A stretch of DNA of 64,000 bases, taken from the NCBI GenBank assembly GCA_964638035.1, contig CAZWXD010000006.1, positions 57,002-121,001 on the forward strand. The letters are read 5' to 3'. Under the pieces are notes generated by a model. The model was not told the origin of the DNA. It ran no database searches and saw nothing but the letters and a program-made list of their open reading frames with translations. Shown here in pieces: positions 1 to 9,782 of the stretch (position 1 is the stretch's first letter; each line of letters begins with the position of its first letter). Position numbers and translations under genes: made by a program. This DNA is from JAGGAG01 sp964638035. GTDB lineage: Bacteria; Gemmatimonadota; Gemmatimonadetes; Gemmatimonadales; GWC2-71-9.

Positions 1-564
1 CTTGCGTTCGTGCCGTTCACCCTCGATGGGCAGGTGCTCGGGACACTGCGCCGGGTGGAGGTGCTGCGATCGAGCCCGGAACAGGTCAGTGGCGTGAACT
101 TCACCGTCAGGTTGGCGGACTCGGTGACCGATGAGCGCCTGGCCGGCTGTGTCCTCGTGGCGCGGGATGACCTCGACCACCTGAACCCCGGTCGCGCCTT
201 CAGCTGCGTGCCGGCGGGCGACACCGTGGGCCGGAACCTGGCGCCCATCGGGCACGTGGAGACCCAGCGTGGGGGGCAGTTCCTCCTGCTGGCTCGCGCC
301 GGGACGCTGGACAGCCTGCGCCTGCACCTGGGCCCCGACCATGGCCAGCACCTCGCGGACTCGCTGGCCCAGGCATCGGCCGATTCCATTGAACAGGTGG
401 CCGATTCCATCGAGGCATTCGCCGACTCCATCGCCGCGGCGGGCTCGCAACGCGCGGACTCCATCCGCGAGGCCGCCTCGACCATGCGTGACAGCATCCA
501 GCGCGAGGTGCAGGGGCAGGTGCGCCGGGCGCGCGAGAAGGCGCGGAGGCCTGCGGCGCCGTGA
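1..564 (+). CDS. Hypothetical protein with C-terminal ADSI repeats, probably 5'-partial
   Basis: I do not recognise a family. The frame is open to the left edge, so the true start may lie outside the window; the first in-window start is the GTG at 10 (184 residues). The N-terminal two thirds look like a small folded domain. From about residue 115 the protein has near-heptad repeats of the form ADSIxxx (ADSIEQV, ADSIEAF, ADSIAAA, ADSIREA, RDSIQRE), which predicts one long amphipathic helix or coiled coil ending in a basic tail (RRAREKARR). No signal peptide or membrane segment is visible. The stop overlaps the start of the next gene by four bases (GTGA), so it is probably co-transcribed with the amidotransferase gene, though no shared function is implied. 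Confidence 0.6.
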   Translation, partial: LAFVPFTLDGQVLGTLRRVEVLRSSPEQVSGVNFTVRLADSVTDERLAGCVLVARDDLDHLNPGRAFSCVPAGDTVGRNLAPIGHVETQRGGQFLLLARAGTLDSLRLHLGPDHGQHLADSLAQASADSIEQVADSIEAFADSIAAAGSQRADSIREAASTMRDSIQREVQGQVRRAREKARRPAAP

Positions 565-1184
565 GCGCGCTGTTCGTCCTCGACAACTACGACAGCTTCA
601 CCTGGAACCTGGTGCAGCAGGCCGGTGAGTTGGGTGCCACGCCCGTCGTGCACCGGAACGATGCGCTGTCAGTTGACGAGGTGCTGCGCCTCGCACCGGC
701 GGCGATCATCATTTCTCCCGGGCCCGGCACGCCCGCCGATGCCGGCATCTCGCTCGCCCTGGCTCGCGAGGCCGTGTCGCGGAGGATCCCCCTGCTGGGC
801 GTGTGCCTGGGGCACCAGGCCATTGGCGAGGCCCTGGGCGGGAGGGTGGTCCGGGCCGGCCGCCTCATGCACGGCAAGACCACCAGCATCGAGCATCGTG
901 GCACCGGCATCCTGGCCGGCCTCCCCTCACCCATGCGGGTGATGCGGTACCACTCCCTGGTCGTCGCGCCAGAGTCGGTGCCGGATGACCTCGAGGTGAC
1001 GGCCTGGTCTGCCGACCGGCCAGCCGGGGATGAGGTCATGGCGGTGCAGCATCGAGCGGCCCCGGTGTTCGGTGTGCAGTTCCATCCGGAATCGGTGGGA
1101 ACGGAGCACGGCCGCCCACTCCTGGCCAACTTCCTCGTGTTGGCCGGCCTGCTCCCGGCGGCGCCCCGGGCCGCAGCCGCCTAA
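561..1184 (+). CDS. pabA: Glutamine amidotransferase of anthranilate / aminodeoxychorismate synthase (TrpG/PabA type)
   Basis: Class I glutamine amidotransferase that hydrolyses glutamine and passes ammonia to a chorismate-using partner (TrpE for tryptophan, PabB for folate). The 207-residue length is normal for a stand-alone subunit. Visible features are the N-terminal LDNYDSFTWN, the oxyanion strand SPGPGTP, the nucleophile elbow GVCLGHQAIGEALGG with Cys82, and the His175/Glu177 pair in VQFHPES. The GTG start at 561 overlaps the preceding stop. No trpE or pabB lies next to it, so whether it serves tryptophan, folate or both cannot be decided here; the symbol is a placeholder for the family. 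Confidence 0.88.
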   Translation: MSALFVLDNYDSFTWNLVQQAGELGATPVVHRNDALSVDEVLRLAPAAIIISPGPGTPADAGISLALAREAVSRRIPLLGVCLGHQAIGEALGGRVVRAGRLMHGKTTSIEHRGTGILAGLPSPMRVMRYHSLVVAPESVPDDLEVTAWSADRPAGDEVMAVQHRAAPVFGVQFHPESVGTEHGRPLLANFLVLAGLLPAAPRAAAA

Positions 1185-1245
1185 CCTGCTTGCCTGCTTT
1201 ACGATAGCCCCCCTCACGTACCAGGATTTTCCGGCGGCACAACTT

Positions 1246-1274
1246 TTGACTGCGGCCCCGGCCCCGTGTAGACT
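1246..1274 (+). promoter_or_regulatory. Sigma-70-like promoter of the pyrG-kds-lpt-rpoN operon
   Basis: A -35 box TTGACT (1246-1251) and a -10 box TAGACT (1269-1274) are separated by exactly 17 bases in the 251-base gap between the amidotransferase stop and pyrG. Both boxes match the consensus at five (-35) and four (-10) of six positions. Transcription would start near 1281 and leave a GC-rich leader of about 155 bases before pyrG. I saw no obvious attenuator in that leader. Confidence 0.6.
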
Positions 1275-1435
1275 TGTTCCATGCCGGCGCCCGCAGCCTT
1301 CGCGGCCCGTGTCGGGCCGTTCCCCATCCAGCCAGCACCCCTGCCAGACCAGACCAGGGGAGATCCGGGCGCCGCCGCACCCAGGCCACCGCATCCGCTT
1401 GCCCCCCGCCGCACCGCCATCACCCGAGGAATCGC

Positions 1436-3099
<1,664 letters not shown>

Positions 3100-3103
<4 letters not shown>

Positions 3104-3903
3104 ACCGCTGGACCTTTGGGCGGACGCCCTTCCTGATTGCCGGGCCGTGCGTCGCGGAGCCAGGCGACGTGCTGCCGCGAGTGGCGGATGCACTGGCCGC
3201 CCTGGGCGCTGCCCTCGACGTGCCGGTCTGCTTCAAGGCAAGCTTTGACAAGGCCAATCGCGCGAGGGCAGGGAGCGCGCGCGGGCCCGGGATGGAGGAG
3301 GGCCTTCGCGCACTCGAGCGGGTGCGGGCGTCGAGCGGCCTCCCGGTGCTGACCGACATCCATGAGGCAGCGCATGCGAGCGCGGCCGCGACGGTGGTGG
3401 ACGCCCTGCAGGTCCCGGCGTTCCTTGCCCGGCAGACGGACCTCCTCCTGGCCGCCGGGGCGACCGGGAAGCCGGTGAACATCAAGAAGGGGCAGTGGAT
3501 GTCTGCCGAGGCCATGGCTGGCGCCGTGGAGAAGGTGCGGAGTGGCGGCGGCACCGACGTGACGGTCACGGAGCGCGGCACCTTCTTCGGCTATGGCGAC
3601 CTCGTGGTGGACTTCCGGAGCCTGGAGCGAATGCGTGCGGCCACTGGCGTGCCCGTCACCTACGATGCGACGCACAGTGTGCAGCAGCCCGGCCAGGCGA
3701 GTGGCGGGGCAAGCGGTGGTGATCGTGCCATGATCCCGCCGCTCCTCCTGGCGGCTGCCGCGGCCGGTGCCGACGGGTTCTTCATCGAGACCCACCCCGA
3801 CCCGGCGCGCGCCCTGAGCGATGCAGCCACCCAGTGGCCCCTGGCCGACCTGCCGGCGCTCGTGGCGCGCACGCTGGAGGTGTGGCGGGTGAGTCGCAGG
3901 TGA
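3100..3903 (+). CDS. kdsA: 3-deoxy-8-phosphooctulonate (Kdo-8-P) synthase
   Basis: Condenses phosphoenolpyruvate with arabinose 5-phosphate to give Kdo 8-phosphate, the first committed step of inner-core LPS sugar synthesis. 267 residues, slightly shorter than the 280 of E. coli. Recognisable pieces are FLIAGPCVAE near the N-terminus, the substrate loop FKASFDKANR followed by RGPGMEEGL, and the C-terminal FIETHPDPARALSD. The start is the GTG at 3100, sharing GTGA with the pyrG stop; a longer frame from 2962 would run back through pyrG and is rejected. The next gene, kdsC, removes the phosphate from its product. Confidence 0.96.
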
Positions 3904-4466
3904 ACGCTCCCGCGCTGGACCCGGGACGCGCGCGCGCAGTGGAACTGGTCGTGCTCGACGTGGACGGCGTGATGTCGGACAACGGCATCTACATCGGCGC
4001 GGTGCAGGGCGAGCGCGTCGAGTTCAAGCGATTCCACGCCCATGACGGGGTCGGGATGCACCTGTTGCGGCTGGCGGGCATCCCGGTGGCGTGGCTCACC
4101 GGGCGCGTGTCCCCCGCCACGGCGCTCAGGGCCGAGGAACTGGCGATCGACGAGGTGATCCAGGGGACCGGCTCCCACAAGGACGAGGCATGCGCGGCGC
4201 TGCTGGCGCGGCGCGGGCTCGGCTGGGAGCAGGTGCTCTTCATGGGCGACGACCTGACCGACGTGCCGCTGCTCCGCCGCGTGGGCCTGCCCATTTCGGT
4301 GCCGAACGCCGTCGCGGAGGCCCGTGCCGCCGCCCACTGGATGACACGGTCACCGGGGGGGCACGGCGCCGTGCGGGAGATGTGCGAGGCGCTGCTCCAC
4401 GCACGGGGGGTATGGGAGGAGGTTTGTGGGCGCTACTACGGCGAACACCGTGACGACACCGCCTGA
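3900..4466 (+). CDS. kdsC: Kdo 8-phosphate phosphatase
   Basis: HAD-superfamily phosphatase that releases Kdo from Kdo 8-phosphate. 188 residues, as expected for the tetrameric C0-cap family. The nucleophile loop VLDVDGVMSDN carries Asp20 and Asp22, a conserved TGR follows the cap-less core, and FMGDDLTDVPLL holds the magnesium-binding aspartates near the C-terminus. Translation starts at GTG 3900 overlapping the kdsA stop by four bases. The 3' end overlaps the start of kdsD by 41 bases, so the Kds enzymes appear translationally coupled. Confidence 0.93.
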   Translation: MNAPALDPGRARAVELVVLDVDGVMSDNGIYIGAVQGERVEFKRFHAHDGVGMHLLRLAGIPVAWLTGRVSPATALRAEELAIDEVIQGTGSHKDEACAALLARRGLGWEQVLFMGDDLTDVPLLRRVGLPISVPNAVAEARAAAHWMTRSPGGHGAVREMCEALLHARGVWEEVCGRYYGEHRDDTA

Positions 4467-5412
4467 GGCCCTCCTGGCCACCGGCCGGCGCGTCCTCGAG
4501 TTGGAGGCCGCGGCGATCGCGCGCGCGGCGACCCGGCTGGACACGACCTTCGCCCAGGCAGTGGCGCTGCTGCAGGACGCGCGAGGTCGTGTCATCGTGA
4601 CCGGCATCGGGAAGTCGGGGCTCATTGCACGGAAGATTGCCGCCACCTTCACCTCCACGGGCACCCCGTCATCCTACCTCCACCCAGTGGACAGCCTGCA
4701 TGGCGACCTGGGCATCGTGGGCCGCGAGGACGTGGCCGTGGTGTTGAGCAAGAGCGGCGAGTCGGAGGAGCTCACCGGCCTCATCGTGGCGCTCCAGCGG
4801 ATGAACGTGCCGATGATTGCCATCACCGCCGCCGCCGACTCCTTCCTCGGCCGGGCGGCACGCGTGTGCCTGGACGCCTCGGTGCGGGAGGAGGCGTGCC
4901 CCCACGACCTGGCACCCACCACCAGCACCGCCGTGGCGCTGGCGCTGGGCGACGCCCTCGCGATGGCGCTCCTGGAGGCGCGCGGCTTCGGGCCGCAGGA
5001 TTTCGCCGTGCTGCACCCCGGGGGGAGCCTGGGCCGCCGCCTGCTCCTCCGGGTGCGCGACGTGATGGTTCCCCCCGCGGGCAACGTCACCCCTGCCACG
5101 CCCATGCGGGAAGTGGCCGTGACCCTGGCCAGGCACCGGGGCATGGCGACGGTGACCGAGGGTGACGCGCTCGTGGGTGTCTTCACGGCTGGCGACTTCA
5201 CCCGCCTGGCCCAGCATGGGGGCGACTGGTTCGGGACCCCGGTGGGCGAGGTCATGACCCGGCAGCCCAGGGTCTCCGCCCCGGACGAGTTCGCCGGGGC
5301 CGCCGTTGCCGTCATGGAGCGGCATGGCATCCTGGTGCTGCCGGTCCTCGACGGGACGAAGCTGGTCGGTGTGGTGCACCTGCACGACCTCATGCTGGCC
5401 GGGGCCGTGTGA
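4426..5412 (+). CDS. kdsD: Arabinose-5-phosphate isomerase (KpsF/GutQ family)
   Basis: Converts ribulose 5-phosphate to arabinose 5-phosphate, the substrate of KdsA. The 328 residues show the family layout: an N-terminal SIS domain (about 40-175, with VTGIGKSGLIARKIAATF and LSKSGESEEL) followed by two CBS domains (about 205-325). The GTG at 4426 has a strong GGAGGAGG (4415-4422) just upstream; a second in-frame GTG at 4450 is possible and would shorten the protein by eight residues. It overlaps kdsC by 41 bases and its own stop overlaps lptC. Physical grouping with kdsA and kdsC supports the Kdo role over gut-operon GutQ. Confidence 0.94.
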   Translation: MGATTANTVTTPPEALLATGRRVLELEAAAIARAATRLDTTFAQAVALLQDARGRVIVTGIGKSGLIARKIAATFTSTGTPSSYLHPVDSLHGDLGIVGREDVAVVLSKSGESEELTGLIVALQRMNVPMIAITAAADSFLGRAARVCLDASVREEACPHDLAPTTSTAVALALGDALAMALLEARGFGPQDFAVLHPGGSLGRRLLLRVRDVMVPPAGNVTPATPMREVAVTLARHRGMATVTEGDALVGVFTAGDFTRLAQHGGDWFGTPVGEVMTRQPRVSAPDEFAGAAVAVMERHGILVLPVLDGTKLVGVVHLHDLMLAGAV

Positions 5413-6059
5413 GCGCCGGGACGCGGGCAGGCGCCCGCCTCGTGGCCTTCGCAGCCCTGGTGGCGAGCGGGTGCGGGGCCAGTGGTGCCAAGCCCACGAC
5501 CATCGTGGCGATGACCGACACGGCCGACCAGGTGCTCTACGGATTCCGGCACTACGTCACGCGGGACGGCGTGCGTGAGAGCGAGATGGAAGCCGACACT
5601 GCGTTCTTCTACGACCCGACCCAGACCACCGTGCTCCGGAACATGCGGCTGGTGTTCATCGACTCGAGCGGTGCGCCGCGCGCCACCATCACGTCGCGCG
5701 TGGGCCGCTACCAGTGGCAGAAGGGTGGCCTGGTGGCGGAGAGCTCGGTGGTGCTCCGCACGCCCGATGGGAAGGAACTGCGCTCCGAACGCCTGGTGTT
5801 CGACGCCGAGAAGAACCAGATGTCCACCGACCTGCCCTTCACCTTCAACAACAAGGGCGAACACGTCGAGGGGCAGGGGTTCATCTCCGACATGAAGTTC
5901 GGCAACATCGTGGCCAAGTCGCCAAGGGGCGTGGCCGGCGAGAGCATGCTCCTGCCGGGAGAAACGGCGGGGCCGGACGGTGATGCGGCCCCGCCCGCCG
6001 CGCGTGCGCCCGTCACGGCCGACGCCCCGGCCATGCCGGACACCGGGGCACGGCCGTGA
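5409..6059 (+). CDS. lptC: LPS export system periplasmic protein LptC
   Basis: LptC links the inner-membrane LptB2FG extractor to the periplasmic LptA bridge. 216 residues, a little longer than in enterobacteria. Instead of a plain membrane anchor the N-terminus looks like a lipoprotein signal (hydrophobic stretch then VASGC, Cys about residue 22), as in several non-proteobacterial LptC proteins. The central part has the alternating beta-strand pattern of the family (DGVRESEMEADTAFFY, ERLVFDAEKNQMSTDLPF). The last 35 residues are Pro/Ala-rich and probably disordered. GTG 5409 overlaps the kdsD stop; the next genes encode LptA-like and LptB. No lptF, lptG or lptD is in the window. Confidence 0.82.
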   Translation: MSAGTRAGARLVAFAALVASGCGASGAKPTTIVAMTDTADQVLYGFRHYVTRDGVRESEMEADTAFFYDPTQTTVLRNMRLVFIDSSGAPRATITSRVGRYQWQKGGLVAESSVVLRTPDGKELRSERLVFDAEKNQMSTDLPFTFNNKGEHVEGQGFISDMKFGNIVAKSPRGVAGESMLLPGETAGPDGDAAPPAARAPVTADAPAMPDTGARP

Positions 6060-7438
6060 GGCCCTGGGTGGGCGGCGCCCTCATCCTCCTGCTTCCCTCG
6101 GTCGTGGGAGCGCAGGAGAACCGACGCTGCCGCTTCCGGCTCTCCTTCGTGGGCGACAGCGGCCGGCAGGTGCAGTCGTCCGACGGGGTGAACTACTTCG
6201 CGGGCGGCGGGGTGGTCATCACCTGTGACGGGACGGCCATCGTGATGAAGAGCGACAGCGTGGCGGCGTACGCGGCGCGCGTCGTCCAGTTCATCAACAA
6301 CGTGTCCTTCCGCGACTCGTCCGTCACGCTCACGGCCGACAATGGCACCTACTTCAAGGATGGCGAGCGGTGGGAAGCGCGCGGGCACGTGGTGACGACG
6401 AATCGTGGCACCGGCTCCTCCCTGACGGGCCCGAGCCTGGACTACTTCCGGGCGGTCACGGGGCTTCGTGACACGGCCGAGGTCTTCGCGCCGGGGCGGC
6501 CGACCATCCGCTACATCACGAAGGACAAGGCCGGCACGGCGCAGGAGCCCTATGTGATCGTGGGCGACCGGGCCCGCATGAAGGGTGACGACCAGGTGTG
6601 GGCCGGTGGCACGGTCACGGTGGACCGGAGCGACCTCGCCACCCGCAGCGACAGCCTGCTGCTTCGCACCGGGAAGGCGGGTTCGGGGCTCCTCCTGGGC
6701 GGGGAGCCGAGCCTCCGTGCCATGGGCAAGGATACGCTCGACCTGACTGGCCGCCGGATCGACTTCACCCTCGATGACCGGAAGCTCACCGGCGTCCGCT
6801 CCAGCGACTCCGCGCATGCGGTCACGCGGCAGCTCGACCTCGTGGCCGATACCATCACCATCGCACTCCGGGATGAGAAGGTCGAGCGCACCGAGGCCTG
6901 GGGCTCCCGGCGCCGGGCGGTCGCCGTGAACCCGGAGTATGAGCTGCGGGCCGACTCCCTCGTGGTGGACTCGCCCGGCCAGGAACTCAGGGAAGTGCGG
7001 GGGTTCGGCGCCGCCTGGGCGGGGTTCCGGGCCGACTCCACGGCGACCGAGCCCGACTGGATCACGGGTGACACGGTGGTGATCCGGTTCGCGCGGGTTA
7101 CGGGAGCCGACGCCGCCGACTCCGCGAAGACCCGGGTCGTCGCGGTCGAGGCCCGCGGGACCGCCAGGTCGTTCTACCGGGTCGTGGACAAGGACTCGCC
7201 GGCGGCTAAGCCGGGGCTCAACTATGCCCGGGCCGATCGCATCGTGATCAGCATGCGCACCGCGGGCGACGAGGGCGTGGAGCGCGTGGACTTCTTCGGC
7301 CACGTCGACGGGATCCAGCTCCAGCCCGACTCGACGGCGGGCAGGCAGAAGAAGCCGTCGATGCCGAAGGCGCCCACCACGATCACGCGGCCCACACTGC
7401 CCGGGCTCTTCGGCGGGCAGGGGGGCATCACGCCATGA
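6056..7438 (+). CDS. LptA/OstA-family periplasmic LPS transport protein, long form
   Basis: Secreted protein with a cleavable signal (about residues 1-19, ending VVGAQ) followed by repeated short beta-strand segments typical of the OstA/LptA jellyroll, for example GVNYFAGGGVVITCDGTAIVMKSDSV and LTADNGTYFKDGERWEARGHV read as pieces. At 460 residues it is about two and a half times the size of E. coli LptA, so it may supply several bridge units in one chain. It begins at GTG 6056 overlapping lptC and is followed by lptB with an ATGA overlap, which fixes its place in the LPS bridge. It lacks a C-terminal barrel and is therefore not LptD. The last 35 residues are Pro/Thr-rich. Confidence 0.75.
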   Translation: MRPWVGGALILLLPSVVGAQENRRCRFRLSFVGDSGRQVQSSDGVNYFAGGGVVITCDGTAIVMKSDSVAAYAARVVQFINNVSFRDSSVTLTADNGTYFKDGERWEARGHVVTTNRGTGSSLTGPSLDYFRAVTGLRDTAEVFAPGRPTIRYITKDKAGTAQEPYVIVGDRARMKGDDQVWAGGTVTVDRSDLATRSDSLLLRTGKAGSGLLLGGEPSLRAMGKDTLDLTGRRIDFTLDDRKLTGVRSSDSAHAVTRQLDLVADTITIALRDEKVERTEAWGSRRRAVAVNPEYELRADSLVVDSPGQELREVRGFGAAWAGFRADSTATEPDWITGDTVVIRFARVTGADAADSAKTRVVAVEARGTARSFYRVVDKDSPAAKPGLNYARADRIVISMRTAGDEGVERVDFFGHVDGIQLQPDSTAGRQKKPSMPKAPTTITRPTLPGLFGGQGGITP

Positions 7439-8193
7439 CCGTCGCGACCCTCGAGGGCAGCGGGCTGGCCAAGGCCTACAAGGGCCGGCGCGTGGTGGAC
7501 AACGTGACGGTGTACGTGCAGCAGGGGGAGATCGTGGGGCTCTTGGGCCCCAACGGGGCGGGGAAGACCACCACCTTCTACCTCATGGTCGGGCTCGCCC
7601 GCGCCGATGATGGACGCGTCCTGCTCAGCGGCAAGGACGTCACGAAGTGGCCGATGTACCGCCGGGCGCGGCACGGCATCGGGTACCTGGCACAGGAGCC
7701 CTCGGTGTTCCGCCGCATGACCGTCGAGGAGAACGTGCGGGCCATCTTGGAGCGGCGCCGGCTGCCGCGGGCGGAGGAACGCCAGGTGCTGGAGCGCATG
7801 CTGGAGGAGCTGTCCATCGCGCACCTCCGGGCGAGTCCCGCCTATGCGTTGAGCGGCGGGGAGCGGCGCCGGCTGGAGATCACGCGGGCCCTGGTGAGCG
7901 AGCCGCAGTTCATGCTGCTCGACGAGCCCTTCGCGGGGGTGGACCCCATCGCCGTGCACGACATCCAGGCCATCGTGGCCGGCCTGCGGCACCGGGGCAT
8001 CGGGGTGCTCATCACCGACCACAACGTGGAACAGACCCTCGACATCGTGGACCGGGCATACATCATGGGTGACGGCAGGGTGCGAAAGGCGGGAACCGTG
8101 CGCGAACTGGTGTATGACGAGGAAGTCTCCCGACACTACCTCGGCCCCACCCTCACTGCCAGGCTGCGTGCCCGGCTGGAGATGGGCTCATGA
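7435..8193 (+). CDS. lptB: LPS export ABC transporter ATP-binding protein
   Basis: Cytoplasmic ATPase that powers LPS extraction with LptF/LptG. 252 residues. Walker A is GPNGAGKTT (about 38-46), the signature is LSGGERRRLEI, Walker B is FMLLDEPFAGVDP, and the switch histidine is in ITDHNVEQTL. The stretch LAQEPSVFRRMTVEENV is typical of LptB rather than of other ABC ATPases. It overlaps the LptA-like gene and rpoN by four bases each. The lptB-rpoN adjacency is widely conserved in Gram-negative bacteria. Confidence 0.95.
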   Translation: MTVATLEGSGLAKAYKGRRVVDNVTVYVQQGEIVGLLGPNGAGKTTTFYLMVGLARADDGRVLLSGKDVTKWPMYRRARHGIGYLAQEPSVFRRMTVEENVRAILERRRLPRAEERQVLERMLEELSIAHLRASPAYALSGGERRRLEITRALVSEPQFMLLDEPFAGVDPIAVHDIQAIVAGLRHRGIGVLITDHNVEQTLDIVDRAYIMGDGRVRKAGTVRELVYDEEVSRHYLGPTLTARLRARLEMGS

Positions 8194-9782
8194 GAACCGG
8201 CCTTTCGCAGCAGACGTCCATGCGGCAGGAGCTGCGGGTCAACCCGCGGCTCTACCAGGCCATGGACATGCTGTACATGCCCATGATGGACCTGCAGCAG
8301 CACCTCAAGCAGGAGTTGCTGGCCAACCCCTTCCTCGAGCTGCTGGAGCCGGAGGAGGAGGAGAGCCTGGAGCAGCCCACCGACGCCGGCAAGGAGAAGG
8401 AGCAGGCCCAGAAGGACGACGAGGTGGACTGGGAGGAGATCCTCCTCAACGGCTTCGACGTGGGGGGCGCCCGGGAGCAGTACGAGCAGCTCGAGTACAC
8501 CGAGCCGGTGACGGTCGAGACCGCCACCCTGGCAGACCACCTGCGCGAGCAGCTGCAGATGCTCGACCTGACCCCGCGCCAGCAGCTGCTGGCCGAGGAG
8601 TTCGTGGGCAACATCAATGACGACGGGTACCTCGCCGCCACCCTGGACGAGATCCTCGACTCGGTCAACACGCTGGTCGCCAGCCACTACGGCCAGCGGA
8701 GCGGCGCGAGCCCGGACGACGAGGCGGAGGACGAGGAGGCGGCGGAGGAGGCAGCCTACGCGGCCGGCCTCCTCGACGACGTGGCCGGGCCGGCGGCGGG
8801 GGTGGACGGCGTCCCCGCTGTCGCGCCGCCGGCGTGGGCCGACCTGCCCGCGGAGTTGCTCTACACCCCGGCCGACATGGAGTCGATGCTGGCCATCGTG
8901 CAGAAGCTGGACCCGCCCGGCATCGGGGCCCGGGACCTGCGCGAGTGCCTCCTGCTCCAGCTTCGCGAGGCGAAGGAAACCGATTCGCTCACCTGGCGCC
9001 TCGTGGACGAGGCCTTCCCCGACCTCATCGCCCACCGGTGGAACGACCTCGCCAAGCGGTTCGGGGTGGAGCCGGGTGCGGTCCAGCGGGCCGCCGACTC
9101 CCTGGCGCGCTTCGATCCCAAGCCCGGCCTCAAGCACGCCGACAAGGGCGATGCCTACATCATTCCCGACCTTGTCGTGGACAAGATCGACGGGCAGTAC
9201 AAGGTCTTCCTGAACGACACCGGCGTGCCGCGGCTTCGCCTCAGCCGCTCGTACCAGGAAATTGCCCGGGACAAGAAGAAGCTCACGCCCGAGAACCGCG
9301 AGTTCATCGCCCAGAAGATGAACAGCGCCAACTGGATGATCCAGGCCATCGAGCAGCGCCGGCAGACGATGCTCAAGGTGATGAACTTCATCGTGGACCG
9401 GCAGCGCGACTTCTTCGAGAAGGGCGTGGAGTTCCTCAAGCCCCTCACCCTGCGCGAGGTGGCGGAGGTCATCAACATGCACGAGTCCACCGTCAGCCGG
9501 GTGACCAACGAGAAGTACGTCCAGACACCGCGCGGCGTGCTCCCGCTCAAGTTCTTCTTCTCGAGCGCGCTGTCCACTGCCTCGGGCGAGGACGCGAGTG
9601 CCCGGAGCATCCGCGCCAAGTTGCAGAAGATGGTCTCGGACGAGGAGCCGAAGAAGCCGCTCACCGACCAGCAGATCGTGCACCTCTTCCAGGAGCAGGG
9701 CATCCAGATCGCCCGGCGCACGGTCGCCAAGTACCGGGACCAGCTGGGGATCCTCCCGGCCCGCATGCGGAAGCGCGTATGA
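8190..9782 (+). CDS. rpoN: RNA polymerase sigma-54 factor
   Basis: Alternative sigma factor for enhancer-dependent promoters. The glutamine/leucine-rich region I is at the N-terminus (LSQQTSMRQELRVNPRLYQA), an acidic region II follows, the core-binding domain is about 110-350, and the C-terminal RpoN box is ARRTVAKYR about 15 residues before the end. The 530 residues are longer than the usual 430-480 because of an extra Asp/Glu/Ala/Pro-rich insertion at about 165-228 within the core-binding region. The ATG at 8190 overlaps lptB. The hpf, ptsN and rapZ genes that often follow rpoN are absent; a glycosyltransferase gene follows instead with an ATGA overlap. Confidence 0.95.
   Translation: MRTGLSQQTSMRQELRVNPRLYQAMDMLYMPMMDLQQHLKQELLANPFLELLEPEEEESLEQPTDAGKEKEQAQKDDEVDWEEILLNGFDVGGAREQYEQLEYTEPVTVETATLADHLREQLQMLDLTPRQQLLAEEFVGNINDDGYLAATLDEILDSVNTLVASHYGQRSGASPDDEAEDEEAAEEAAYAAGLLDDVAGPAAGVDGVPAVAPPAWADLPAELLYTPADMESMLAIVQKLDPPGIGARDLRECLLLQLREAKETDSLTWRLVDEAFPDLIAHRWNDLAKRFGVEPGAVQRAADSLARFDPKPGLKHADKGDAYIIPDLVVDKIDGQYKVFLNDTGVPRLRLSRSYQEIARDKKKLTPENREFIAQKMNSANWMIQAIEQRRQTMLKVMNFIVDRQRDFFEKGVEFLKPLTLREVAEVINMHESTVSRVTNEKYVQTPRGVLPLKFFFSSALSTASGEDASARSIRAKLQKMVSDEEPKKPLTDQQIVHLFQEQGIQIARRTVAKYRDQLGILPARMRKRV

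Noticed and set aside
1274..1435. N-terminal extension of pyrG from ATG 1274
   Set aside because: It overlaps the -10 box of the promoter, encodes low-complexity residues, and lacks the Shine-Dalgarno sequence seen before ATG 1436.
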